Shown piece after piece: positions 24,801-39,800 of a stretch of DNA of 45,024 nucleotides; the stretch's first letter is position 1; each line of letters begins with the position of its first letter. Origin of the DNA: Branchiostoma floridae (taxonomy: Eukaryota > Chordata > Leptocardii > Amphioxiformes > Branchiostomatidae). Below the pieces are notes generated by a model that was given only the letters and a program-made list of their open reading frames with translations, made no database searches and was not told where the DNA came from. The stretch lies in assembly GCF_000003815.2 (NCBI RefSeq), contig NC_049980.1, forward strand, positions 13,037,430-13,082,453, given 5' to 3'. Made by a program: the position numbers and the translations under genes.

Positions 24801-27800
24801 TCCTATGGGACCGTGCTTTGGATCCTTTCATGAGTTAAAGTGGACGCCGTTGTACGTAGAGTTTTCTTAATTTAGCCTTTTGATGAATAGTGCTTTTTAT
24901 ACTTTGTCAATGCATTATATCAAATTTAAACAACATGCATTAATACCTCCGTCATTATGGTTGACTAGTGTGGGGAAGCAAAATGGCATTTCTGGATATT
25001 TTTCAGTCCTGGAAATCAAGTAAAAGCATCGATTGCTGTCTTTGTTGCCGAGTTTGCAGCTACAACCATGAAGCAAACCTTTACTACGGCTGTCAGTACT
25101 GGCAACCTGGGATCTATATCAGTAAACTCCAGTTCAGCCGCAATCATCGAACAAGGTAAAAAGATTTATCACTGCTACAACGCCATATCATTTCATTGTT
25201 TTTATCTCATTTCAAGGCCGCATGATTTGACAACGAGATTGCTTCGAGTGATACGAAGTGAGTTTGTCTGCTCCAGAGGCCAGAAAAGGCTACGTTTATC
25301 ATAAAAAAAGAAATCGATATTTGTATAGAAGGTCCAAGTCCTATTCATGTTTCTCATACCACTCATGCATTATTTTCCAGAAACAACTTCATCCGCTGTA
25401 AGTTTCATTGTTCAGAACAATTGCAATGCAGATCTGCTCAACCAGGAATCAGCTGCCTACACAGCCATGGTTGCCCAAGTTGAGTCTGCGGTGAGAGTAC
25501 ATTACGAAATATTTGGACATGTAGATGACAAGTATTTTATGAGCGATTGGAAATCTGTGCCTATGTCCTTAACCATGCAGAAGGTATCTGTAGTCTTGAA
25601 TCTAATGGACTATTAAAGCTATCTCTATGGAAGGAAATATTAGACCCATGATTAGGGCATCAATATATTTGCAGTCCTTTGCGTAACTTCGCCTTTTAAG
25701 TGTTCTTGTCCATTGCCATGAATTATCAAGAAGGAAATTAGGCATTTTGCAGCATTACCTTAACCGATACTTTCTCTTTGTCATCTTAGGTACTGTCAAC
25801 TCTTGGAAACATCCCAGGAGTGGTATCGATGGAAGTGACAAGCATCAGTTGTTCGTAAGTAGTTTTATATAGAACAACTGAAGTGACAAGTTTTAAAATA
25901 GAACCTTTGCTTTACAAGGTAAAACAAAGACTTACCTTGAATATGTTATATGTTCGCAAGTGAGTTAGTTGGAAGTATCGGTTGGCTTTCCCATTAATGA
26001 AGTTGATATATAAACATACATGTTGTTTTACAAATGACATTGCAGTGGACTAGATATCTTGGTCTCTGTTTCCCTGACGGTTACGCTGACGTCCTCTGCT
26101 GCTGTCGTCACAACCGTTTCTACGGCTGTTTCGTCTGGATCGATTGGATCAATCACAGTGGACCCGACCTCCTTCGTCACTGGACAAGCTGGTAAATAGT
26201 TATTCATTGATTGTTAAAAGATATGCAACTCCCAGTCTGGACGTCTTTTATCTAATAAATTGATGAGATTCTTTTTTTGCTGTTAGCCCTTTGTCTGTCT
26301 CTCTATTTGTGTCTATATTTTGGAAATTGGCTATTGTTGCCCACTTTTCGTTATACATTTGCAGCCACTCTTTGCCGAAATCCACTGGACATCATCTTTC
26401 TCCTGGACGGATCAGGAAGTGTGGGAGCCTCCAATTTCGTGAAAGTCAAGCAGTTCACCAAGAAAACAATCAGTGGATTCGACATTAGTCCTTCCGGAAC
26501 TCAAGTAGGGGTCATTCAGTACAGTACACGGACCAGACAAGAATTTTCCATGAACTCTTTCGTCACCAAAGAAACACTATCCTCTGCGATTGATGAAGTG
26601 CAGTACATGAGAGGAGGGACTCTGACTGGAAAGGCCATTCGCTACGTGACGAAGTATGGCTTTGGCAAGTCTGATGGGGCTCGCCCGGGTGTTCCGAAGG
26701 TTGTCATCGTCGTAACTGACGGTGTTTCCTACGACGCAGTTGCTGCACCTGCATTGGAAGCACAACAAAAGGGAATCACTGTCTACGCTATCGGAGTCTC
26801 CGGATATGACGCAGATCAGTTGGAACAAATAGCCAGTAACAATAACACGCTGGCATTTGTGGACAACTTCAATCTTCTGGATAATTTGAGGAACACGCTG
26901 CTGACAGGAGTGTGTGATGGTGAGGTTTATTCTATCATCTTTCACTCTTTGAGTTTTTCCCACCAGAAATGTTTTTTTTCACACCAGAAATGTTGTTTGT
27001 TACATCTATACGTATTAAGCAAAACTTGTCCCAGACAGGCAAAAGTTGAAGGCAAGATGAAGTCTTCAGTATTATTGTCATTGAGATTGGATCACAGACA
27101 AATTCATGTGGATTTTTTTCATGTATATATATTAACAGTGCTGAAATCCTTACAAGTGTCTTCACCTTTATTGCAGCTGCCACACCGGTTTTTACCTCTG
27201 TTACGGTGAATGTGCCGTTCACTGCTGATCTGAGAAATCCGGCATCGGTTGCGTTCACGACCCTCTCCACTAGTCTTAAAACAGAGGTACGCACCTGTTA
27301 TTATCCCTGCTATTTAGGCTCTAAATAAGATTGACTATTGCATATCTCTGAAATGCGTAATATACGTGTGTGTTGATTTAACTTCTTGATCTCTTTTTAT
27401 AGATAACAAGTGTACTTGTATCTGTTGTGGGAGTCCAGAGCGTTTCAATTGTCGGCTTCCAACCAGCGTGAGTATTGATGGCTAAGCTAGAATATTTTAA
27501 GCTTACACCTTACTTGATAGGCAGTAATGTATAGGATTGATGTTAATTTTGATGTACTTTTGAGGCTTTGAAAATATTTTGAATAACTCTATACAGCCAA
27601 TGCAATTTCTCCGCATATCCTACATATTAAAAGAAGTGTCTAGCTTTAACTTGACTTTTTTTATTTTCTTCCGAAGTCCTGACAACCAGCTCAAAGTGTC
27701 CATTGCCGTAGCTGTCTCTCAATTTGCTGCAGTCACAATGAAGCAAACATTTGTCACCGCGGTACAGACAGGGAGTTTGGGATCAATAACTGTGGTCGCA

Positions 27801-30800
27801 AGTTCAGCTGCTTTTGTGGAAGAAGGTGAGAAAACACTTCTCGCGTTACATCATTTCACTTTCTGTTCTTTTCGCACATATCAGAATGTTGCTAAGATTA
27901 CCCAACCTCTTGACTCTTAAGTCTTTCTTTTCTTTACAGCAACGTCTGTGGTGACTGTATCACTTGTAGTACAAGAGACCTTCACCGCTGATCTTCTTAA
28001 CGTAGAGAGTCAAACATTTGCCACGTTAAAGACGCGCATAGAAACTCAGGTAAAAAAGGAGTGTTATGACACTGTTAAATTCGTTTCAATTCTTTTGTTA
28101 TCGTTACGAATAAGCTGAATGTTTGATAATACATTGACTAATATGAATATTTGCTTTTCAGATGTTAATTGCATTTAGCAATGTAACTGGCGTCTCAGCT
28201 GTGCAGGTCACTGAATTTCGTTCTTCGTAAGTAACCAATATAGCTTAATCACATTTTCGAAATATCTATTACCCTTACTTTATTTGACCTGTACGTTGTC
28301 AACTAAAGTTTGCCACCTCCGTAAATAATTGTAAGAGTAGCTGATGTTTTGATCTCGCAACTTGCCTTTTCAGCGGCCTCAATATCTTGGTGTCTGTTTC
28401 CCTGACGGTTACGGTGACGTCATCCAGTACTGTGATAACAACGGTTTCCACGGCTGTTTCATCTGGTTCACTTGGCTCCATCACCGTGGATTCTACCTCC
28501 TTCGTTTCGGGAGAAGCTGGTAAGGCAATCTTGGGCAGGAAAAGGGCATTTTCTGTTTAATGATAAGCACATCTTACCTGAAAATACCTGGTGTTTATTC
28601 AACAAAAGCCATTGGTGTATGGAATTTGTGTTATCATTTTTTGTACTGTGTTAAACTGTCGTTGTGAGTCTCTGACAACGATTGTGTTTCTTTCCAGCCA
28701 CTCTTTGTCGAAATCCATTGGACATCATCTTTCTCTTGGACGGATCAGGAAGTGTGGGGGCCTCTAATTTCGAGAAAGTCAAGCAGTTCACCAAGAAAGC
28801 AATCAGTGGATTCGACATTAGTCCTTCCGGAACTCAAGTAGGGGTCATTCAGTACAGTACACGGACCAGACAAGAGTTTTCCATGAACTCTTTTGTCACC
28901 AAAGAAACACTATCCTCTGCGATTGATGAAGTGCAATACATGAGAGGAGGGACTCTGACTGGAAAGGCCATTCGCTATGTGACGAAGTATGGCTTTGGCA
29001 AGTCTGATGGGGCTCGTCCGGGTGTTCCAAAGGTTGTCATCGTCGTAACTGACGGTGTTTCCTACGACGCAGTTGCTGCACCTGCATTGGAAGCACAACA
29101 AAAGGGAATTACTGTCTACGCTATCGGAGTCTCCGGATATGACGCAGATCAGTTGGAACAAATAGCTAGTAACAATAACACGCTGGCATTTGTGGACAAC
29201 TTCAACCTTCTGGATAATCTGAGGAACACACTGCTGACAGGAGTGTGTGATGGTGAGGTTTATCTTATGCACAAATGATCCACATCTTTCAGTATCTTCT
29301 ATTATCTATGTCATTTGTTATATCTATACGTATTAGGCAAAAATGGTCCCAGGCTGGGAAAGGTTGGGGCATGATGAAGTGTTCAGAATTGTTGTCTTTG
29401 AGATTGGATCACAGACCAATGTAGATTTATGTATGTATTGATGTGTTAAGTGTGCTCAAATTCTTACAAGTGTCTACCCCTTTCTTGCAGCTGCTACACC
29501 GGTTTTTACATCTGTAACGGTGAATGTGCCGTTCACTACTGATCTGAGGAACCCGGGATCCGTTGCGTTCACGACCCTCTCCACTAGTCTTAAAACAGAG
29601 GTACGCCACTGGTATTATCCCTGCTTTTGAGATTTTAAATATAATGTTTAATTCCTTATCTCTGTAATGCGTAATACGCGTCTGTTGATTTACCATCTTG
29701 ATCTCTTTATAGATAACAAGTGTACTTGTAACTGTTGTGGGAGTCCAAAGCGTTTCGATTGTCGGCTTCCAACCAGCGTGAGTATTGATGGTTATTAAGC
29801 TAAAAATATTTGCAGCACACGCAATCACTATTGGTAGGCAATGATATATTGGATCGATGTTAACTAAGATGTACTTATAGGATTGATGTTAATTTTGATG
29901 TACATTTGAGGCTTTGAAAATATTTGGAAGAACTCTATACAGCAAATGTCATTTCTTCGTATCTCCTACATAAAAGAAATGTATACCATTAACTTGACTT
30001 TTCATTTTCTTCCGTAGGCCTGCCAACCAGCTAAAAGTGTCCATTGCCGTAGCTGTCTCTCAATTTGCCGCCGTCACAATGAAGCAAACATTTGTCACCG
30101 CGGTACAGACAGGGAGTTTGGGATCAATAACTGTGGTCGCAAGTTCAGCTGCTTTCGTGGAAGAAGGTGACAAAACTCTTTCTCGGCATACTCCTTACCT
30201 TTTCTGCTTTTGTTTTGTATATTTCGGAATGCTGCTAAGGTTGCCCTACCCCTTGACCCTTGAATCTTTCTTTTCTTTACAGCAACGTCTGTGGTGACTA
30301 TATCACTTGTAGTACAAGAGACCTTCACCGCTGATCTTCTTAACGTAGAGAGCCAAGCATTTGTCACGTTAAAGACGCGCATAGAAACTCAGGTAAAAAA
30401 TTATATAATGCTGTTTAATTCGTTTCTATTCTTTTGTTATCTAATACGGTGATAGTGTGATTCCTAATGTATTGACTAATGATGATATTTGCTTTTCAGA
30501 TGTTAGTTGCATTTAGCAATGTAACTGGCGTCTCAGCTGTTCAGGTCACTGGATTTCGCTCTTCGTAAGTATCCAATACAGCTTAATACAATTTCCGAAA
30601 TATCTATTACCCTTACTTTATTTGACCCTACGTTGTCAATTAGGGTTTACAACCGCCTAGGTGATTTAAGCCTAGTAGCCGAAGTTTTAATTTCCTAACT
30701 TGCCTTTTCAGCGGCCTCAATATTTTAGTCTCAGTTTCCCTGACGGTTACGGTGACGTCCTCAAGTACTGTGATAACAACCGTTTCCACGGCTGTTTCAT

Positions 30801-33800
30801 CCGGTTCACTTGGTTCGATCACTGTGGACTCGACTTCCTTCGCATCTGGAGAAGCTGGTAAAATTATTTTTTTGTGAATTGTTAAACGATATGTTATTCC
30901 AATCACCACAGTAGTTTGTTCTCCCTGGTGTTGTTAAGAACCTTACTATATGCATTTATATTGTTTGGCTTTATGGAGGAATATAACTTGTTCCTTTTTG
31001 CAAAACAATTTGTGCTATGTGGCGAAACAACCTTTTCTTATGGGAAATGACTTTGACGAAATTACAATGTAGTGAAACGACTAGTAATCGTTTAAATGAA
31101 TCTATTCACCCGTACATTAATTAGCTCCTATAACAATGCATTATGTTTATCACTCTTTTCAGCAACAGTTTGTCGCAACCCACTGGACGTCATATTTCTT
31201 CTCGATGGATCTGGAAGTGTTGGTGTAGTTAATTTTGAGAAGGTTAAACAGTTCACCCTTAAGACAGTTATAGGCTTTCATATCGGACCGACGGCAACTC
31301 AAGTCGGCATCATTCAATACAGTACAAGGCCTAGGCAGGAATTTTCCATGAATTCATTCCAAACGAAGGAAAGTTTATCAACAGCAATTGAGAATGTTAA
31401 CTATATGGCCGGTGGGACCCTGACTGGAAAGGCAATTCGATACGTTACCAAATATGGGTTTGGAGAATCTGACGGAGCTCGTCCTGGCATCCCGAAGATT
31501 GTCATCCTTGTAACAGACGGAGTGTCCTCTGACGACATAGAGCAGCCAGCGCTAGAGGCACAGCAGAAGGGCATCAGTTTATATGCCATAGGTGTATCCG
31601 GTTACGATATGGACCAACTGGAACGGATTGCAAGTAACAACAGAACTCTGGCAGTGGCCGAGAACTTCAACCTACTTGACAGTCTGAGGAATACTCTGCT
31701 TACAGGGATTTGTGATAGTATGTTCAGTTTCCTTCTTGCAAAATTAGCAAAATAATTTCTTGCTAATTAAGATTAACCCCGGATATTTCTTATTCATTCT
31801 CGTTTTAAAGCAACTTTATCCGTAGGCACGGCGTAATTTGTAATCTAAATTGATATTCTATGTTTACACATGTTTATGATGTTCAAAACATAGTATTTTC
31901 TCCTCACAAAGCTATATAGTTTGGATGGCATCGTTCGGATGCAAATTGAATAGTTTGGCTAAAAGTGCTTTTCTAAACTTTTAATCATTGTTGCACATGT
32001 GAAAGTGAATTATGTCATGACTCTCTGTTGCAGTCACTCCACCGGTATTTGCGTCACTAACTGTCACCAGACAGTTTACTGTGGTTCTTCGTAATTCTGG
32101 CTCTGAGGAATTCAAGACCCTGGCAGCCACTGTAAAAACAGAGGTGAACTTTGTTATGTTAATCATAGTGCTGGCAATAAATAATTGAATTGTTACTTGC
32201 ATTTATTGACAAATTAGTAATCGTTGATATGATGATAAAGATAAGTTATGATGAATTTTTAACGTCTTGTTACAGATTCACAGTCAGCTTGTGACGGTGG
32301 TTGGGTTTCAAAGCGTGTCTGTCATAGGATTTCAGCCAGCGTAAGTCAAATGGGTTTGGCAATATAGGCTATGTCGCTATCTCATAAGTAACACAGCTCC
32401 TACTAGATTGTTGCCAATCTTGTCCGTCAGCCGTTTTCGGCTTGTCTTGTATCGATTCAAAACGTAAGCATTTTCTTTAGTTAGCCGTACTTAGTATAAT
32501 CAATCCCGGAGAACGTTAACGGCTTCTACATTAGCTTGACGCCAACAAGTGATGGATCCATTGCAATTGCATTGATACTGGGATAGGGTAAAACTATCAA
32601 ATGGACTTATACGAATTGTTTTATTTTTATTTTTTCTACCGCAGTGATTGACCATAAGGATAACATTTTGGTGGTGGGAAAAGGAGAAATTTAAACAATC
32701 GTAAAAAATCGTGTCAACTGAAATCTTTAACTGTGTTTATATGCCCAGGGCTGGGAATACGGTGAAAGTGGTTTTGGTCATCAATACGCAAAAGTTTGCA
32801 GAACAGGCAATGAAGACTACTTTCAGTACGGCGATTTCCTCTGGGTCAATAGGCAGTCTGGTTGTCGATGCATCCTCTGCTGTTTTCATTCAAGAAGGTA
32901 AGCATTTAAGGCGGACTGTCAGTGCATTCAGGAGTACAATTAATTCCAAAAGAAATTGATACTCAGTTGACGCTTGTTTGAAAACTTTAAGATGAAGTAG
33001 TTTATTTCCAGAAATTGTACTGATTTTGTGACTTATTCGTTGTTAACAGAAACAGCGGAAGTGACGGTATCAATCAAGGTTGAGGAAACTTTTACTGCAG
33101 CGCTGGTCAATGTGGAATCCAGTGAATATGCCACTTTCAAGACGAGAATTGAAAACTCGGTATGTTTGGCTACCCATGAATGCTCCTTATTTTTTTCATC
33201 TATATCTTTTAAATTACTTACCTGTGCATTGCTGGATATTTACACATACAATCTGGTATAGGGAAGTTATATATAGACATTCAATACCTTATTTGGCTAC
33301 GTTTGCATTGTAACTACAAAATTCTTTTATATCCCATAGATGTTGTCTACATTGTCATCTTCGTCTGGTGTGGTGTCGGTATCTGTCGCAGAGGTCAGGG
33401 CAATGTAAGTTACGTTTTTTTTACTACTTTTGCACTTTTTAAATAGCTTCTATTTGCATTTGCATTTTGAAAGAAGGCCTTTCGGTACGAAAAAAAGTAA
33501 GCATTTTTCATCTCAGCATCGTTGACCAAATAGCAGGACCTTTCTGTTTTGATGGCATCTAAGTAGTAATCAAAATTATTTATTTAACTCACACGTACAC
33601 GCTATTTGGTTAAAATTGAATATTTACAAAGCGCCATATGTTAAGTATTATAATTATATACAGTGTACCGTAAGAAGGCATGAATGACCTTTCAGTATTG
33701 CAGACGGAAGAAGAATAAAGTTATTCAGGCTTTTTCAGTGCCTATTTCAATACATTGGTACATGGTGTGACCCGTTATTATCGTTTGCCTTGTCTTTAAC

Positions 33801-36800
33801 AGCGAACTGCAGATTATAGTGATTATCAAAATCACTGTGACAGTTTCCACGGTGGCTGCCGTTACCTCAACTGTCTCCGTCGCCGTGGCTACGGGATCTA
33901 TCAGTGGCATCACTGTTGACGCAAGCTTCTTCTCCTCTGGCGAACAAGGTGATAACAATACATTTATATACCAAAAGGCCTGACAACATGTTGAAATATC
34001 GATCCTGTTAAATCATAACGTAAATATTATTCGGCATATTACAGCAGACCTACCACGTCTATTACTTCATTTATTTTTTTGCTTATCGAGCTTTCCAGAA
34101 TGAATATTCAACTAGAAAGGCCGACATTTGCTTAAGAGCAAATACAGCATATTTCAGCCATACCCCTTCCCACGCAACATTGGACTGTTCCAAATCACCC
34201 CTGCGCAAAAATGGAACATCATATTAACAGTACATTATTCCCCAAAGGGGACTGGTATTGTGAATTGATTCCAGGTAAAAACAGAGCTTGCTTCTATTTT
34301 TCAGAAAATGACAATAATCACATTCCATTCAGAAAATTTTCATCATGACTGAAAATTGTTGAATGACTTCATGTAATGTCATTAACAATTTTCAGTACGA
34401 TAACTTGGTGTAAGTTTAAAAAAAGTATAAGCTCCTTGTGATGTGGGTACATTTATTATTGCAGTGAACTTTTTTTATTCAAGTAGGGCAAACGATTTGA
34501 TAATTATCAAGCAGGTGCAGGTACTGTAGGAGCGTTTGTTTTCTTCAAGCTGTAAAACTGTTAAACTGTTTTACTTTGTATGCAATCAGCCATCGAGCCT
34601 ATTCTTATTTTAGTTTAACAACTTCCTGCCAGACCCGGAAGATACGATTGAACCTTGTTCGAGGATTTTATTTTCGTCTGTCTGGTCAGTCTGTTCATAC
34701 CCTGGCGCTGAGAGTGTTTTATTGGGCTGAAACTCTGGCAGTTTAAAGTTACTTACAATTTAAATGTTCAAAGTTTATGTCAAACAACAACAGCACTAGG
34801 AAATGGGGCCACTATAGACAGGTGGTCACTATAGAGAAAATGCTGATCTATTGACTAGGAGCCATACGTTACACATGATTTCAGTACACTGATCATTAAT
34901 CATATAAACATTGCACAGGTAAGCCAATTGTTTAGATGTACAATTAAGTTCAAATAATTCTGAAGAGAAATATTGATGAGAAAATAATCATTCTCGCCAC
35001 TGTCTAACTTATAATTACGTATCAAAACTAAACGCAGATTTTCTAACTAACGCATCTTTCGCCGACTTCATCAAAGGACCGCCGGCTACCAATCAAACAC
35101 GGCTGTTGATTAGACTTAGAGTTTCAAACAGTCATGTGCTGTGTGCCAGTTGACAGCAAACTTCATGCTACGTGATGTTTTACATTGCTTGGACCTTCTT
35201 TCCTACAGCGGTGCTTCTACAAAATATTTAGACTGTAACACTGAGTCCCACATGTTTTATAGAATAGAATTTGACTTGTTTGATTTGAAGTTTTTGCTGG
35301 GTATTTTTCTTGAAACATGTCCGTGGGAATATCAGCGAGGCGGCGACGTAGGGATATCAGACCGTCAACAAAAGTCGCACGGCGGCTAACGGCGCAGCGA
35401 AGATACTAGCGCTATAAATAAGCGCTTCAACTAAGGATGGCAACCCGTACAATATTTTTGTATCTGTTGAGCTAAGTTAAGTTTGTTGTTTATGAGGTTT
35501 TAGTTGTCTTTGAAGCTTTGACCCGAAAATACCATCGCTAGCGTTTCAACTTCGGATAACAAGTTATAAGTACTGTTGAACTCAGTAACGTTAAAGTTTG
35601 TTTTTAGTTGCCTTTGACGGTTTGACCTGAAATAGTGTTACGCTAAACTCCTGAAGAGAAGTTAAGTGACTGCTGCGATTATCATAGATATGCCCCTAAG
35701 AACTGATACAATGTAAAGCCTTCTGAATAGTCTAAAATGCGAGAGCCTTAGGCGGGCTTCGCTCCCCCTGGCGGGAACACTGCTATATACGGGATCATGA
35801 GGCCCAGCTTATGAATATTAATTAGCCTTTGGCCTCCTCTTCGCTGATTGGCTAGGTCTTTGATTCAATTAACTCTCCGGCTGACGCGCACAGGTGTGGC
35901 TCTGTGCGGGGTCACGGAAGGTCGCGTCAGGAGGCCCAAAGAAAACAAATTTCCCCTCAGAAAAGTGCCAAAATTAATCATTTTAAAGTTGTTTATGTCA
36001 AACATTTTACTTGAATCTTGTTATCAAGTATCTAATGCCTATCTATACCAAATTTCAGGTCATTTAATTCTAATACCAGGGTACAGGAGCCAAAAGTGTC
36101 CTTTTTTGGTCAAAAATTGGCCAAAAATCGCAAAAATAAGCATTTTGTTGCACTGTACACCAAAAGTGTTATTGAATTTATATGAAGGGATTATCAAGGC
36201 ACACCTGTGTCAAATTTCAGCTCATTCGGTTGCAATACCAAGGTACAGGAGCCAAAAGTGTCCTTTTTTGGTCAAAAATTGGTCAAAAAATCGCAAAAAT
36301 AAGCATTTTCTTGTACTGTACACCAAAAGTGTTATTGAATTTATATGAAGGAATTATCAAGGCACATCTCTGTCAAATTTCAGCTCATTTGGTTGTAATA
36401 CCAGGGTACAGGGACCAAAAGTGTCCTTTTTTGGTAGAAAATTGGTCAAAAAATCGCAAAAATAAGCATTTTGTTGTACTCTACACCAAAAGTGTTATCG
36501 AATTTATATGGGGGCATTATTAAGGCACATCTCTGTCAAATTTCAGCTCATTTGGTTGTAATACCAGGGTACAGGGGCCAAAATATACAGTTTTGGTCTA
36601 AAATTGACCAAAAAATCTCAATAAAATCATTTTAGAGGCAGATATGAAAAAACTGAGAAAAAAGCATCAAGGTATTGGCCCATTCTACTTCTGTGCCAAA
36701 TTTCAGGTCATTCGGTCCAGGAACGGCGGAGATGAATCACTTTGAAGATTTGACAGGAGAAAGAAAGAAAGAAAGAAAGAAAGAAACATTACGAATACTA

Positions 36801-39800
36801 GAAAGGCCGACATTTGCTTAAGAGCAAATACAGCATATTTCAGCCATACCCCTTCCCACGCAACATTGGACTGTTCCAAACCACCCCTGCGCAAAAATGG
36901 AACATCCTCTTAACAGTACATTATCCCCCAAAGTGGACTGGTATTGTGAATTGATTCCAGGTAAAAACAGAGCTTGCTTCTATTTTTCAGAAAATGACAA
37001 TAATCACACCTTCCATTCAGAAAATTTTCATCATGACTGAAAATTGTTGAATGACTTCATGTAATGTCATTAACAATTTTCAGTACGATAACTAGGTGTA
37101 AGTTTAAAAAAGTATAAGCTCCTTGTGATGTGGGTACATTTATTATTGCAGTGAACTTTTTTTTATTCAAGTAGGGCATACGATTTAATAATTATCAAGC
37201 AGGTGCAGGTACTGTAGGAGCGTTTGTTTTCTTCAAGCTGTAAAACTGTTAAACTGTTTTACTTTGTATGCAATCAGCCATCGAGCCTATTCTTATTTTA
37301 GTTTAACAACTTCCTGCCAGACCCGGAAGATACGATTGAACCTTGTTCGAGGATTTATTTTCGTCTGTCTGGTCAGTCTGTTCATACCCTGGCGCTGAGA
37401 GTGTTTTATTGGGCTGAAACTCTGGCAGTTTAAAGTTACTTACAATTTAAATGTTTATGTCAAACAACAACAGCACTAGGAAATGTGGCCACTATAGACA
37501 GGTGGTCACTATAGAGAAAATGCTGATCTATTGACTAGGAGCCATACGTTACACATGATTTCAGTACACTGATCATTAATCATATAAACATTGCACAGGT
37601 AAGCCAATTGTTTAGATGTACAATTAAGTTCAAATAATTCTGAAGAGAAATATTGATGAGAAAATAATCATTCTCGCCACTGTCTAACTTATAATTACGT
37701 ATCAAAACTAAACGCAGATTTTCTAACTAACGCACCTTTCGCCGACTTCATCAAAGGACCGCCGGCTATCAATCAAACACGGCTGTTGATTAGACTTAGA
37801 GTTTCAAACAGTCATGTGCTGTGTGCCAGTTGACAGCGAACTTCATGCTACGTGATGTTTTACATTGCTTGGACCTTCTTTCCTACAGCGGTGCTTCTAC
37901 AAAATATTTAGACTGTAACACTGAGTCCCACATGTTTTATAGAATAGAATTTGACGCAGAACAGCGTTTTTTGCTGGGTATTTTTCTTGAAACATGTCCG
38001 TGGGAATATCAGCGAGGCGGCGACGTAGGGATATCAGACCGTCAACAAAAGTCGCACGGCGGCTAACGGCGCAGCGAAGATACTAGCGCTATAAATAAGC
38101 GCTTCAACTAAGGATGGCAACCCGTACAATATTTTTGTATACCGTTGAGCTAAGTAAAGTTTGTTGTTTATGAGGTTTTAGTTGTCTTTGAAGCTTTGAC
38201 CCGAAATATTTTAAAGTCAAACTGCTGAAGAGAAGTAAGTGACTGCTACGATTATCGTAGGTATGGCCCTAAAAAACTGATAAAAGAAGCCTTCTCAATA
38301 GTCTAAAATGCAAGAGCTTCCGGGGGGGCTTCGCCCACCTGGGTCCCCCCCACAGTGGCCCTGCCCTTGGACCCCGCCAGGGACATTCGGCGGCCCTGGA
38401 CCCCTGTCCGACGCTTTGAAAAAATCCTAGCGAGAAGTCTGTACGGCCTGAGTCTTCAAGTTAACGTATTGTGTGGTCCCGCTTATGAATATTAATTAGC
38501 CTTCGCTTTCCTCTTCGCTGATTGGCTGAACCATTAATTGAATTAACTCTTCCTGCCGGCTAGACGCAGGTGCAGATGTCGGCTCTGTGGGGTGAACGTC
38601 CGAAAGGTCATGGCATGGAGAACGAAAGAAAACCAATTTCCCCTAAAAAAGGTGCTGTAATTAAGCCTTTTACAGTACTTTATGCCAAAAATTTTACTTG
38701 GATCATTTTACCAACTATCTTATGCCTATCTATACCAAATGTTACTCATACCAGGGTACAGGGGTGCAAAATATACCGTTATAAGACCGTCAACAACAGT
38801 CGCACGGAGCTAACAGCGCAGCGAAAATACCATCGCTAGCGTTTCAACTTCGGATAACAAGTTATAAGTACTGTTGAACTCAGTAACGTTAAAGTTTGTT
38901 TTTAGTTGCCTTTAACGGTCTGACCTGAAATAGTGTTACGCTAAACTCCTGAAGAGAAGTTAAGTGACTGCTGCGATTAGCATAGATATGCCCCTAAGAA
39001 CTGATACAATATAAAGCCTTCTGAATAGTCTAAAATGCGAGAGCCTTAAGCGGGCTTCGCTCCCCCTGGCGGGAACACTGCTATATACGGGATCATGAGG
39101 CCCCGCTTATGAATATTAATTAGCCTTTGGCTCCTCTTCGCTGATTGGCTAGGTCTTTGATTCAATTAACTCTCCGGCTGACGCGCACAGGTGTGGCTCT
39201 GTGCGGGGTCACGGAAGGTCACGTCAGGAGGCCAAAAGAAAACAAATTTCCCCTCAGAAAAGTGCCAAAATTAATCATTTTAAAGTTGTTTATGTCAAAA
39301 TTTTACTTGAATCTTGTTACCAAGTATCTAATGCCTATCTATACCAAATTTCAGGTCATTTAATTTTAATACCAGGGTACAGGAGCCCAAAGTGTCCTTT
39401 TTTGGTCAAAAATTGGCCAAAAATCGCAAAAATAAGCATTTTGTTGCACTGTACACCAAAAGTGTTATTGAATTTATATGAAGGGATTATCAAGGCACAT
39501 CTGTGTCAAATTTCAGCTCATTCGGTTGCAATACCAAGGTACAGGAGCCAAAAGTGTCCTTTTTTGGTCAAAAATTGGTCAAAAAATCGCAAAAATAAGC
39601 ATTTCGTTGTACTGCACACCAAAGGTGTTATTGAATTTTTATGGGGGCATTATCAAGGCACATCTCTGTCAAATTTCAGCTCATTTGGTTGTAATACCAG
39701 GGTACAGGGGCCAAAAGTGTCCTTTTTTGGTCAAAAATTGGTCAAAAAATCGCAAAAATAAGCATTTTGTTGTACTGTACACCAAAAGTGTTATCAAATT

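Larger units (their letters stand above)
34113..36798. mobile_element. Repeat element copy 1 (2.69 kb)
   Basis: Starts TAGAAAGGCCGACATTTGC and ends in a GAAA tract followed by ACATTACGAATAC. It is directly followed by a second copy with the same start. Between lie a non-coding left part (34113-35990), a moderately GC-rich middle near 35700-35940, and four 163-bp tandem repeats. No transposase or reverse transcriptase ORF was found. It is probably a non-autonomous transposon or satellite-like repeat; I do not recognise the family. Confidence 0.65.

Noticed and set aside
26277-26364. Possible new gene start with signal peptide before the unit 10 vWA
   Set aside because: An ATG followed by a hydrophobic stretch reads into the vWA frame, but the segment ends in a good acceptor (TTTGCAG) and all other units have an intron there, so it is most likely intron. 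It could be tested by 5' RACE.
35848-36523. Plus-strand ORFs of 113-186 aa in the 163-bp repeats (also 39201-39897)
   Set aside because: The repeat has few stops and 163 is not a multiple of three, so the frames shift between repeats; the translation shows repeat echoes and no protein family.
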